Assembly: GCA_016946835.1 (NCBI GenBank)
Contig: JACVTC010000004.1
Span: 1,972,501 to 2,036,500 of the forward strand
Source: Neocallimastix lanati (nom. inval.)
Taxonomy: Eukaryota; Neocallimastigomycota; Neocallimastigomycetes; Neocallimastigales; Neocallimastigaceae
Direction of reading: 5' to 3'
DNA length: 64,000 bases
The position numbers and the translations under genes were made by a program. The notes beneath the pieces are model-generated. The model ran no database searches, was not told the DNA's origin, and was given only the letters and a program-made list of their open reading frames with translations. Below, piece after piece: positions 17,971 through 28,800 of the stretch. Position 1 is the first letter of the stretch; every line of letters starts with the position of its first letter.

Positions 17971-18134
17971 CGAATACTAGTGGATTTGAAGTTAAAATTC
18001 ACTATTAGATCAATTGAAATTTAATTTAGTTATTGACAAAAAATTATTTTAATTCGATTTTAATTATAAAAATAAATATTAGAAGCATTAAAGAATTAGA
18101 AACCAAAGGGTTTGGACTTATTTGTTAAAGATGG
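17971..18134 (+). repeat. Terminal inverted repeat, left
   Basis: It runs from CGAATACTAGTGGATTTGAA to AAAGATGGG and matches the reverse complement of 20945-21108 with only a few differences. Confidence 0.85.
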
Positions 18135-18138
18135 GAGA

Positions 18139-18240
18139 GTTGCATTTCCCCAGATTGCATTTCGCCAAGTGGTGTATTATTAAAATGTTGCATTTTCCCA
18201 GATTGCATTTCCCCAAGTTGCATTTCGACAAGTGGCTTAT
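18139..18240 (+). repeat. Subterminal repeat cluster, left
   Basis: About five copies of a 14-18-bp unit, TTGCATTTC(C/G)(C/A)CAAG, are arranged in direct orientation. Such clusters are usual transposase-binding regions in MULEs. Confidence 0.75.
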
Positions 18241-18752
18241 CGATATAAATAAATGAATATATAAATAAATAAAAATTCAAAATAATTTTTTTAAATAAAT
18301 AAAAATTCAAAATAGTTTTTTTAACTTGTTTTTATTATATTTTATAATTAATTATAGATATTTTTTAAAATAAAATAATTATTAATAATATTTAATTATA
18401 AAAATAAATTTAATTATAAAGATATATTTTAATATTTTGTAAAAAAATAAAATTATAACAATATTTTAATTATAAAAATATATTTTTAAAATAATAATAT
18501 TTTATCATAAAAATTTATTTTAATGTTCTTAATCTAACCTAATCTAATAAAGATTAAAAATACTTTAATAATTATTGTATTTATTCATTTATTCTCTTTT
18601 TAAAATTATTTTTACTATTAAAAAATTATTATTATATATGACAGAATTCATTTGGTCAATTTTCTGTCATTTCTTAATAATTTATTATTTAATCAATAAT
18701 TTTTATATTTAAATCATTTAAGCATTTCAACCATAATTCAATGAAATCATTT

Positions 18753-20111
18753 CTAACACTTTCCTTTTTTTTTTAATAGAATTTCCATATTTTTGTAATA
18801 TTTAACCAAAGCTTTAATTTCCTCAGTTCTTATTAATTTTTTTTGTTTTTTATTTCTTAAAATTCCAGCAGTTCTCCTTTCGTAATCAATGTAATATTTT
18901 GATTCTTCTTTTTGCAATTCTGATAGTAATTGAAAAAAAAGTTGGTTTTTTTGCAAATAATTTTTTTAAGTATTTATTAAGAGTTTCTGAAACATTATTT
19001 GTAATATGCTCAATATTATCATAATAGTTCCAATTTTCAGTTTCAAAATTAATTAAATAAGTTTTTTAAAATATTCTAAAAATTCTAAAAATTGAACATA
19101 ATTATGTTCTTGGCACTCACTTTTTATTTTACTATATATATCATATATATATTCAGGATTAATGAAAGGAAAGTTCGAAATATTATTATAATAAATATAT
19201 AAATCTTTTATTTTTTCTACTTTATTACCACATAATTCTTTTTTTTTTTTTAATTTCTAATGCTCTTTTAAATGCCATATACAGTATTTAATATTTACAT
19301 TAATAAAAACTTTTTGTGCAGCATTAGATACAGCTTTTTCAAAATCGCAATGAAATATTTTTGGTGTAATTTCAATACTATTATATTTACTAGAATTATT
19401 TTTTATTTCTTCAAATAATATTTCATAAGTTGTTTGCTTTTTAATATAGATAAGGAAGTAGTGTAAAAACAATTTAATTCTGTAACATAGGTTCTAGTTA
19501 TGAATACTTGATAACTAAATATAGGTGCAATATAAAATGTGCCATCCACAAAAATATGTTTATTTTTAAAAAATAACTCTGCTTGGAATGGAGATTGAAA
19601 AACAATTAAAATTATTTTTGAATATCATAAAATTTTCATCCCTTTTTGTTTTATAATATTTTGATTCATTGGGAATTTCATCAAATGTTGTTATATCAGG
19701 AGGTAGTTGTTTTCTTCTACTTCTTGTTACTTGGGATTTAATTGAATTATATCCTGGACATATAAGACCCATTCCTTGAGAAATTTCATCATATGTACGT
19801 TTTATATTTATATTAAAAGGAATTGAACTTTTTGAAATTTCATCTTTAATTTTATTTTTTACAATTGATTTAGCTGCTCCAAATTTATTTTCAAGATGAT
19901 TATGTGAGTCATCATATTCTAAGATTTGATTCTCATTATTTAAAATAATGAAAGATGGACATTGATTTAATGTTTTATATTCTGTACATTTATATTTTTT
20001 TGAATTGTCTTTCCTTTTGGATGAAAGATTAAACTTATATTTTCTGTTTAAAATAATTTGTTCTTTTCCTCTATTAGTTTTGCTTATTTCAATTTCTAGA
20101 TTTTTCTCCAT
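18753..20111 (-). pseudogene. MULE transposase pseudogene with FLYWCH-like N terminus
   Basis: The frame starts at 20111. An N-terminal Cys/His region (YKCTEYKTLNQCPSF..SHNH) resembles FLYWCH/WRKY-GCM1 zinc fingers that often precede MULE transposases. The catalytic region can be followed only by changing frame: FVDGTFYIAPIFSYQ (first Asp, ~19540), then TPKIFHCDFEKAVSNA (second Asp, ~19350), then KYCIWHLKEH (~19270), then HITNNVSETLNKYLKK (~18990). At least four frameshifts (near 19588, 19435, 19260 and 19065) separate these blocks, so no functional protein is made. The motifs and their order are as in the MULE/DDE superfamily. Confidence 0.8.
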
Positions 20112-20867
20112 TTTTTTTTCTTTTAATAAAAGTTTCTAATTAAATATTCTAATGATTAATTTTAATAATATATATTTTTAATTATATATACTTTAAATGA
20201 AGATTAATTATCCAAATCTTATTTTTTAATTCTTCTATATTTTAAATAATTCCTTTTTTTAGTGTAACTGGATAAATATAAGGTATTTATAAGTTTATTA
20301 TATTTTTTATTATATAAAGTATAAAAATTTTTATATTATAATTTTATATTTATTATTATATTTAATAACTATTATAATTTTCATCGTTATTATAAAAATA
20401 TTATTATTGATGTTTCTGTAATTATTGCTACAGTTTATATTATTTATTTATTATTTATTATATATTATTTATTATTAATTTGTAAAATACTATAAGAAAA
20501 ACTTTTTACATTTTTCTTAAGTAGGTAAATATTATTTTTATTAATTCATTTATATATATATTTGTAAATAATAATAATATTATTTATATTTTAATCGTCA
20601 TTATTATTATTAATGACAATCCTTTTATAATTATAGCAATACTGTTTATATTATTATTTTTTTTATTAATTATATTACTATATTGTTTATTTTATTATTA
20701 TTATTATTTTATTTATTTATTATTTATTTAAACAGATATTTGTAAAGCTATTTATTTATGAAAAAAAAATTTTTAATATTTAAATATTAACTACAAAAAT
20801 ATAAATACATTAATATTAAAAATATTTAATTTATTTATTTATTTATTTATTTAATAATTCTCAATTT
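20112..20867. other. AT-rich 5' flank of the MULE transposase
   Basis: No gene is visible. This is the part of the transposon between the transposase start and the right subterminal repeats, made of AT simple sequence. Confidence 0.5.
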
Positions 20868-20942
20868 GGCGAAATGCCACACGCTTTCAAAAAAATTGGC
20901 GAAACGCAACCTGACGAAATGCAACCTGACGAAATGCCCCAC
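20868..20942 (-). repeat. Subterminal repeat cluster, right
   Basis: On the minus strand this holds four to five copies of GTTGCATTTCGTCAG or GGCATTTCGCCAA, the inverted counterpart of the left cluster. Confidence 0.75.
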
Positions 20943-20944
20943 AC

Positions 20945-21108
20945 CCTATCTTTAATAAATAAGTCCAAACCCTTTGGTTTCTAATTCTTTAATGTTTCTA
21001 ATATTTATTTTTATAATTAAAATCGAATTAAAATAATTTTTGTCAATAACTAAATTAAATTTCAGTTGATCTAATTGTGAATTTTAACTTCAAATCCACT
21101 AGTATTCG
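20945..21108 (-). repeat. Terminal inverted repeat, right
   Basis: This is the inverted partner of 17971-18134, including the block CCAAAGGGTTTGGACTTATT read on the minus strand. Confidence 0.85.
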
Positions 21109-21112
21109 TGAC

Positions 21113-21229
21113 ATTTTTTTTATTTTAGTGTTTATTTCTATATTTATTATTGATCTGTCCCAAATTCTCTGTTGAGGTTCAGGACAGAATAATAATAAAT
21201 ATAGAAATAAACACTAAAATAAAAAAAAT
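21113..21229. repeat. 117-bp foldback hairpin
   Basis: A ~37-bp arm (21114-21151, T-rich, containing TAGTGTTTATTTCTATATTT) is repeated inverted at 21189-21228. The intervening ~37 nt carry a second inner stem, TCTGTCC (21154-21160) with GGACAGA (21182-21188), around a ~21-nt loop. It lies 4 bp outside the right MULE inverted repeat. It could be a foldback/MITE insertion or a strong RNA hairpin. Confidence 0.85.
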
Positions 21230-22091
21230 TAAAAATTAAAATATTTTTTTTTTTAAAATATTTTATTTATTTATTTAATAAAAATTATTCAATTAAAAAC
21301 TAAAAAATAATTTAATTTCTTCAATAAGATTATATTTTTTTCCAAGATTATTTTTCTCAAATACAATTTTCTCATCTATTTATATTTTTTTTTATCGTTA
21401 GAAATGGTCAAGCCATTTCTTTAGAATATTTTAGAGTTACATGTTTGAATTGTATTTAAATTATAAATTCATAATCTATTCTATTATAATAAATAATTAT
21501 TATATATTATTAAATTCTAAACTATTTATTATTAATTGTAGTGATAATAAATTTTAAAAATAATTTTATTACTTTTACAGAACTATTAGTAATAAAGTAT
21601 TATTTAATTTTATACTATTTTTAAATAAAAGTATTTTAGATTATTATCTATTATTAATCTTATTATAAATAGGGTGTATTTTGGAAGGAAGTATTACTAA
21701 TTTTAATGACAAGGATCATGGATTTAAGTAAAATATTTTTAAATCATTATTAATTATATTAATTTTTATTAATAATAAATAATCTGTATTAGTAATATTT
21801 GTAAAATAAAATTTTCTTTAATAATAAAATATTGATAGAATAAATCATATTAATAAAACTAGATATTGATAATAATATTGATATTAATAATATAGTATTA
21901 ATTTTAATAATAAAGTATTGATATTAATAAAGAATTTATATTAATAATAATAATTTTAATATTAGTAATAATTTGGCAGTAATAGAACATAAAAAAGTTC
22001 TCCAAGTAAGGAAATAAATAATTTAATTTTAGTGGTTAAGTTATTTTTATGAAAAATAATAAAATTAACATTATTTGTTCATTCCTTAACA
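21230..22091 (-). repeat. Probable 3' LTR and flank of Ty3 element B
   Basis: On the minus strand the polypurine-like AGCGAGGGTATCT is followed at 22091 by TGTTAAGGAATGAACA. This parallels element G, where TGGTAAAGAACGAACA starts at 58113. The far end of the LTR could not be located. The region has no coding frame. Confidence 0.5.
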
Positions 22092-22114
22092 AGATACCCT
22101 CGCTAAGACTCAAG

Positions 22115-24983
22115 CTATACAGAAGCTGAGTTAAACTTGATTATGTTCTTCAAGTGAACATTGCGGTTCATTTGTATACCCGACTTAGGATCGGCCAATG
22201 TTACTGTGTTGAATTGTTTCTTAATTACTTGGAGTGGTCCAACAAAATATGGTTCTAACTTGGTTCGAGTAAAATTCCTTACTAAGACTAAATCACCAGG
22301 TTTTATTCTTTTGGCTTGATTCATACTATTTTTTTGTTCTCTACGAGTAGCCCAGTATTTATTTGCATTTTTGATATTGGCCGCAGCTTCCATAGTCCAT
22401 AAGTAGTGATTGACAAATTTTTCCAATAGGATTTCATCCGAAGATTTGTTTACACTTTTAGTTGGTCTAGCAGCTATGTCAAAGGGTTGTTGGTCTTCTC
22501 GTCCATAAACAAGTTCAAAGCTAGAGTGATTAGTAACCGAATTTTTGGTTGTACGAAGAGCCCATAAAGCCGAAGGTAAGACTTCGTCCCATTCTTTTTG
22601 TTTATTTCCTAAGAGTCTAAGTAGTTTTCCAATTTCTTTATTTCGGTTTTCTGTAAGACCGTTCGTTTCTGGATGATAAGTGGTACTGAACCTCACATAC
22701 ACATCATAAAGATCTAGGAACATTTTTGTTATATCCGAATTGAATTGAACACCATTATTAGTTGTAATTGTTTGAGGCACACCATGACGAGAGAATACAT
22801 TAATTAAAAATTTTATTACATCTTTTGAAGTTACATTTTCAGTTGGCTCGGCCTCTACCCATTTAGTAAAATAGTCCACGATTACCAAAATATATTTATT
22901 ATTGTGTACAGGATGCTCTTTTTTTGTTTCATCATCTTATTGTAATAAGACACCACCAATGCCATCATACGATGCATCCGTTCGAATAATAAATTCTTTC
23001 TCGAAACATGGAAATTTTAAAATTGGTGCATTCATTAATTTTTCTTTAAGTATATTAAAGCTATCATTTTGCTCTTTATTCCATCGGAATTCAACATCTT
23101 TTCTTAGCAATTTGCAGAGAGGAGCAGTGATTCGAGCATATTTATCCATAAAGTCTCGATAATATCCTATCGCCCCTAGGAAAGACCGTAATTCATGGAG
23201 GTTTGAAGGAGGTTTCCAATTTTTAATTGATTCAATCTTGCTATCAAGAGGGCTCAGACCTTGTGCAGATACTTTGTGACCGAGGACTTCAACTTCTGTT
23301 TGCATAAACGAACATTTTTCAATATTGATTTTAAGTTTGTGTTCTTTGAAAACAGCGAGTACTTTAGCAATATTTTCGAGGTGTTCTTCTAAAGATTTTG
23401 AGTATATAAGGATATCGTCAATGAAGTTGAAAACAAAATCACCAATGAAAGGGAAGAGAATTTTGTTCATCTCACGTTGGAAAGTTGCTGGAGCGTTAGT
23501 AAGTCCGAAAGGCATGACTTTGAATTGATAATTTTCGAATTTTGTGGTAAAACTGGTAACTTCAACGCTTTCTTCATCCATAAGTATTTGATGATATCCG
23601 GAGTAAAGGTCCATTGTAGTAAATATTATAGCACCATCTAAACTATCGAATATTTCATCAATATTTGGAAGAGAATATGAATCTTTTATAGTAGCATCAT
23701 TGACTTTTCTATAGTCAACACACATTCTTCATTTACCATTTGGTTTAGGAACAAGAACAACAGGCGAAGACCATTCTGAGTATGATGGTTCAATAAGTCT
23801 TTTATTTATTAATTTGGTAAGTTCTTCTTTAAGAATATCTGTTTTAAGTTTTGAGATTCTATAAAATTTTTGTTTAATTGGCCTAGCACCAGGTTTAAGG
23901 TGAATTTTATGTGGAGATAAGTTCGAAGGTGTTAATTCTTCAGAAGAGGTCGCAATTATAACTATATTATCTTCTAAAAGTTTAATTATTTGATCTCGAT
24001 ACTTTTTATTAAGAGTATTGGTAAATTTTTCGTTATGAATATATTCTCGAGGAGGAAGACCTTCCATTTTCTTAAGTTCTTTCTTAATAGATTCATTAGA
24101 AATAGCTTTTACAAAACAGACTAATTTTTCTTCATTTTCATATTGATTGTTTATAGGAGCAATTTCATTAACCGATCCATTATCATTGAATTGGCAAAGA
24201 CTATAAAGAATAGGATGAATAAACAATTTATGATCTATTTGAGTTTTCAAGTTAATAAGAATATCAAAGAAAGGATCTTCTTTATCTATAACTCTACATG
24301 TAGCAACCATATGGAAATTATTAATTTGTATAGGAATATTGATTAAATAATCTTCCGAATAATCATCATTAATAGTTGCTAGTCGGATTCTTCCACGACT
24401 GATTCCAATAGGCTCATATACAGAAGGTAACTTTCTAAGGAATTGATTAGTAATAATATTTAAATTACTACAAGAATCAATCAATACTTTTCCTTTGACT
24501 CCTTCAACAGTAACGTCGACCATGGCTATATCATCTTCTTTGGGTTCTTTGTTTTTACTTTTATAAGTATGATCAAGATTATTAACTATAGTAGTAGTAG
24601 CACAAATGTTGTCAACGGCACCGGCTATCTTAATAGAATCTTTTTCTAACTTTAAACCTTTTGCAACTTGAGATCTGATTTTTGGTGATACTTCAAATAA
24701 TTCTCCAAATGTAATATTACATTTAGTAGTATTTAAGTCTTTAAAAACATTGTAAGGTAGATGATCAGCTATCATTTGGATTTTTCTTGGAACTCTAGGA
24801 ATTTTGTTTCCAGGAAGTTTATTTACTTTTAGTTTCTCATTAATGAGTTTATTTAATGTATTATTTGGAATACTATTTTCATCATTATTAGAAATAATAT
24901 GATCAGTTTCATCAATATCAACAATTTCAATGGGCGAGGTGGAAGTAGATGCAAGTTCTGTATCACTAACCTCTTTTCCTTAT
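22115..24983 (-). pseudogene. Ty3-type pol, element B (truncated and internally deleted)
   Basis: Read from right to left: a leader of pol from 24983; protease with LIDSCSNLN (near 24475); the RT start up to a TGA at 23729-23731, which stands where G has a Trp codon (NGKWRLCVDYRK); the rest of RT with FIDD (near 23415); and the first strand of RNase H (RTDASYDGIGGVLLQ). At ~22900-22936 the sequence jumps straight into the integrase core (VDYFTKWVEAEP), so most of RNase H and the integrase HHCC finger are deleted. The second catalytic Asp of integrase is changed (TTNNGVQF; G has TTDNGVQF). Gag and the 5' LTR are missing at the palindromic junction 24970-25002. It is closely related to G and certainly inactive. 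Confidence 0.88.
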
Positions 24984-25002
24984 TAATAATAAGGAAAAGA
25001 GG
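24970..25002. repeat. Perfect 33-bp palindrome at a head-to-head element junction
   Basis: CCTCTTTTCCTTATTA, one centre base, and its exact reverse complement. The left arm is inside the pol frame of element B (minus strand), and the right arm leads into element C (plus strand). Confidence 0.9.
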
Positions 25003-25030
25003 ATGAAATTTAATTTTTAGATTTAGGAAG

Positions 25031-25879
25031 ATGGAATTCAATAGTGATATCTCAAATAATCTCACTGTAGAGGGTGATAATCCAAATAATCTCCTTATTA
25101 ATAATAACCCAAATAATCTCATTACAAATCACATCACCCAGAACAGCAGTGCTTCCAAACTCATTACAGCTATTACTGATTTCATTCCTGCATTCTTTTC
25201 TCCAGGAGGAATATTAGTTAAAAACGAGGGAAAAAGTAAACCAACTGTCCTCGAAACCATCATTCAAAGCGAAGATTTCTTTAAGGAACACCCAGAATCC
25301 TTTAGAAACGACGAATCAAAAAATTCATTTGTAATAAATAAGCTTGCAGGGACGGCAAGAAGATGGGGTCTCTCTTTACTTGGTGACGGTACTTTAAAAT
25401 CCCTAAGATTTGATGAATTCAAAGCTCTTCTTTTGGAAAATTTTGATTCGGGTAGTGAGAAAAAACAAAAGTATGTAATTATGGACAAACTTTGGAGATT
25501 AAAACAGCTTCGTCTTGGTGAAGCTGCCGAATACACTATTGAGTTCCGAAGGTTAGCTGGACGTTTGGGATGGCCTGACGAAGTACTAATCGATATCATT
25601 GGAAAGGGTCTCGTTGATCGGGTTCGAGAAGAATTTGATAAACTTAATAAACCCGATACATTGTTTGAAGCTACTAATACAATTATCGGTATTGACAAAA
25701 AATGCTATCTTGAAAGCTGCATTCGTCATAAATCCGATAATAAGAGTAAAGCTAGTAAGTCTTTCCACAGAAAAAGAAAAGAACTTACAAAAACGGAGAA
25801 CCGCTTTAAGAAATCTAAATTCAGAAAAAACAAGCCAAATAAGGAAATCTTGTCAGCTACACTCCTTCGGGAAGATTAA
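25031..25879 (+). CDS. Gag of Ty3 element C
   Basis: The 282-residue polyprotein forms the virus-like particle shell. Residues ~90-210 match the retrotransposon Gag fold (FVINKLAGTARRWGLSLL, then EYTIEFRRLAGRLGW). There is no CX2CX4HX4C zinc knuckle; the C terminus is instead strongly basic (KSFHRKRKEL..FRKNKPNK) and could bind RNA. The start is the first ATG of the frame after the leader. The last ~9 codons (LLRED and before) are out of register with the pol frame that continues directly; see the pol entry. The pol frame is open from 25843. Confidence 0.85.
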   Translation: MEFNSDISNNLTVEGDNPNNLLINNNPNNLITNHITQNSSASKLITAITDFIPAFFSPGGILVKNEGKSKPTVLETIIQSEDFFKEHPESFRNDESKNSFVINKLAGTARRWGLSLLGDGTLKSLRFDEFKALLLENFDSGSEKKQKYVIMDKLWRLKQLRLGEAAEYTIEFRRLAGRLGWPDEVLIDIIGKGLVDRVREEFDKLNKPDTLFEATNTIIGIDKKCYLESCIRHKSDNKSKASKSFHRKRKELTKTENRFKKSKFRKNKPNKEILSATLLRED

Positions 25880-28800
25880 CAGTAACAACTACATTCTTTA
25901 TCTCCTGTAATAATAAAAACCTTAGAAATAACATTCTTATTGATTCTGGTTCCGGCAGAAGTTTCTTGTGCAAGAATTTTGTTAATGCTAATAAAATCCC
26001 TACTTCTGGTCTCTCTTCTCCAATTAAGATTCAGTTGTCTAATGACAAATGCATGACCATTAAGCAAACCACTAAACCACTTAAATTGAAGACTTTGGAT
26101 CACTCTGAGAATTTTGAATTTTGCATTGGAAATATATCACTTGAAGGAGTCAATGGTATCTTGGGTAGAGATTGGCTACGAAAACACAATCCTTTCATTG
26201 ACTATGAAAGGATTAAAATCTACTTTTTGGGAAAACATTGTAGATCTCATTGTCCTTCATCAAGGAAAAACAAATTTATTATTCAAAATCCTAATATTAC
26301 AGCTCCAATGCTGGATGAGGACTCTTATACTGCTAAAGAAACTTTGGATCCCATAATTCCTACTACTATTTCTGAAGATGAACTCTACGAGGATGTCTGT
26401 GCTGCAATGGATACTTCTACTGAAGGCAACAAAGAAAAATCAAGAAATGAATCGATTATTAAAAAATTTTATTCTGATCTCAAAATTGTTTTTGAAAAGA
26501 AAGAAGCTGAGAAACTTCCTCCACACAGGAAGTATGATATTTCTATCGATCTTATTGTTGGAGGACAAATCTACTATGGCCCGATTTACTCGTTAACTGT
26601 TAAAGAATTAAAGGCTTTAAGGAAATACATTAAAGAAAACTTGAAGAAAAAATTTATAAGAAAATCTAAATCTCCCGCAGGTGCTCCAATTCTTTTTGTT
26701 ATGAAGCATGATGGAACTTTAAGGCTTGTCGTTGATTACAGAAGACTCAATGCTATTACAATCCGTAATAGTTATCCTATCCCAAGAATCAGTGATTTGA
26801 TTGAGTCTTTCAAAGGAGCTTCAATATTCACTCGGCTAGATCTCAGATCCGCTTACAATCTAGTCAGAGTAAAAGAAGGTAATGAATATTTAACTGCATT
26901 TAAAACTCCTCTTGGCCATTATGAATATCTCGTAATGCCATTTGGTCTTCGTAATGCCCCTTCGGTTTTCCAACGTTTTATTCAAGACGTTCTTGATGAA
27001 GTCATTGGAACTTGCGCTCAAGTTTATTTAGATGACATTATAATTTACTCAAAGAACTTAGAAGATCACGTTAAGCATGTCAGATTAGTGCTTTCTCTTT
27101 TAATTAAGAATGGTCTTTATGCAAAATTGGAAAAGTGTGAGTTTCATGTTAAAGAAACCACTTTTCTTGGCTTCGTAGTATCTATTAATGGATTAAGAAT
27201 GGATAGAAACAAGGTAAGATCGGTTTTGGAGTGGCCAATCCCTAAGAATTTAAAGGAATTTCAAAGTTTCCTGGATTTGTGCAATTTTTACAGAAAATTT
27301 ATTAAAAACTTTGCAAAAAACATGGAACCATTAAGGAAGCTACTCAAAAAAGAAAATCAGTTTATTTGGAACGATGAAGCTGATTCTGCATTTAATAAAT
27401 TAAAGAGTGCCTTTGAAACTGATGAAGTCTTAATATTCCCAGACCATGATAAAGAATTCATAGTTGAAACGGATGCTAGTGACTTTGCTATTGGCTGCGT
27501 CCTTTCTCAGGTTTGCGATAAGGATAATTTACTTCATCCAGTTGCTTTCCACTCCAGATCCCTTAATAAAGCTGAGTTAAATTACACTATTTATAACAAG
27601 GAACTCCTTGCAATTATTACTGCTTTTGATACCTGGAGGCACCATCTAGAAGGTGCCAAGTTCCCTGTGCAAGTCCTGACCGATCATAAAAATCTGTTAT
27701 ATTTAAAGAAGCCCCAACACTTAAATCAAAGGCAAATTCGTTGGAGCTTATTCCTTTCCAAGTTTGATTTTAGGGTAGCTTATAGACACGGTGCTAAAGG
27801 TGGTAAACCAGATGCACTCTCAAGAAGGCCGGATTATAAAAAAGATATTCCGGTTGTTTCGCAGTCAGTTATTAGTGAAAAAGCTTTCTGTTACACAATT
27901 AGCGATAATATTAGCGGTTTAATTGAAGCCCAAAAAGCTGATAAATACTGCAATGAAATTCTTAAAAAAATCAAACAACATGATAAAAAGTTAAAAAGTT
28001 CTTTGTTCAGTTACATTGAGGGTGTACTTCACTTTCAAAAACGTATTATTGTCCCATCCGCGTTAAAGGCTAGGCTATTAAAATCGTTCCATGACGCACC
28101 AACTAGTGGGCATCAGGGGGTAGATAAGACTTTTGAAAAACTTCAAAGGTACTACTGGTGGCCCAATATGAAGAAAGACGTACAGAATTATGTTGCATCG
28201 TGTGATGTTTGTTGTCGAAGTAAAATCCGCAGGCATAAACCCTATGGTAAGTTACAACCACTTCCTATTCCTTCTAAACCCTGGGAAGTAATAGGGGTCG
28301 ACTTTATTGTCTACCTGCCAACTTCGCAAAACTGTACTTGCATAATGGTGGTGTCTGACCATTTAACAAAAATGGTTCATTTAGTGTCTTGTGCCGACGT
28401 CCCTTCTGCTGATCTTACTGCCAAGCTCCTATTGTTTAATGTTTTTAAATATCATGGTTTTCCAAAAACCATCGTATCCGATCATGGTTCCCAGTTTTCA
28501 TCCGAATTTTGGACTTCTCTTTGCTCCGCTGTTCGTGCTAAACCAAGACTTGCTACAGCTCATCATCAGCAATCAAATGGTCAAGTGGAAAGAGCTAATG
28601 CAGTCATTGAACAATATCTTAGATGCTACTGTTCTTCTGCTCAAAGTGAATGGTGCTTCTACTTACCCCTTTGTGAATTTGCTTATAATAATTCGATGAA
28701 CAAGTCTATTGGTCATTCTCCTTTCTTTGCTAACTATGGCTTTCATCCTAATGCTGTTATTGATTCTTCTCCTATTTTACTTAAAGATAATGCTTCAGTT

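Larger units (their letters stand above)
17971..21108 (-). mobile_element. Decayed Mutator-like transposon (MULE)
   Basis: A ~3.1-kb unit is bounded by ~164-bp inverted repeats (17971-18134 and 20945-21108). Each is followed inward by a cluster of short GCATTTCGCCAA-type repeats. Between them lies a frameshifted minus-strand MULE-type transposase. Long terminal inverted repeats with subterminal repeats and this transposase family together support a MULE. I found no 8-11-bp target duplication next to the repeats, so the true ends could differ slightly. Confidence 0.75.

Noticed and set aside
25264-25698. Minus-strand frame opposite gag of C
   Set aside because: Antisense shadow of a conserved gag; no motif of its own.
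25825-25831. A AAA AAC slippery site in gag of element C
   Set aside because: Slipping there would hit a TAA at 25840-25842 in the pol frame, so it cannot give Gag-Pol.
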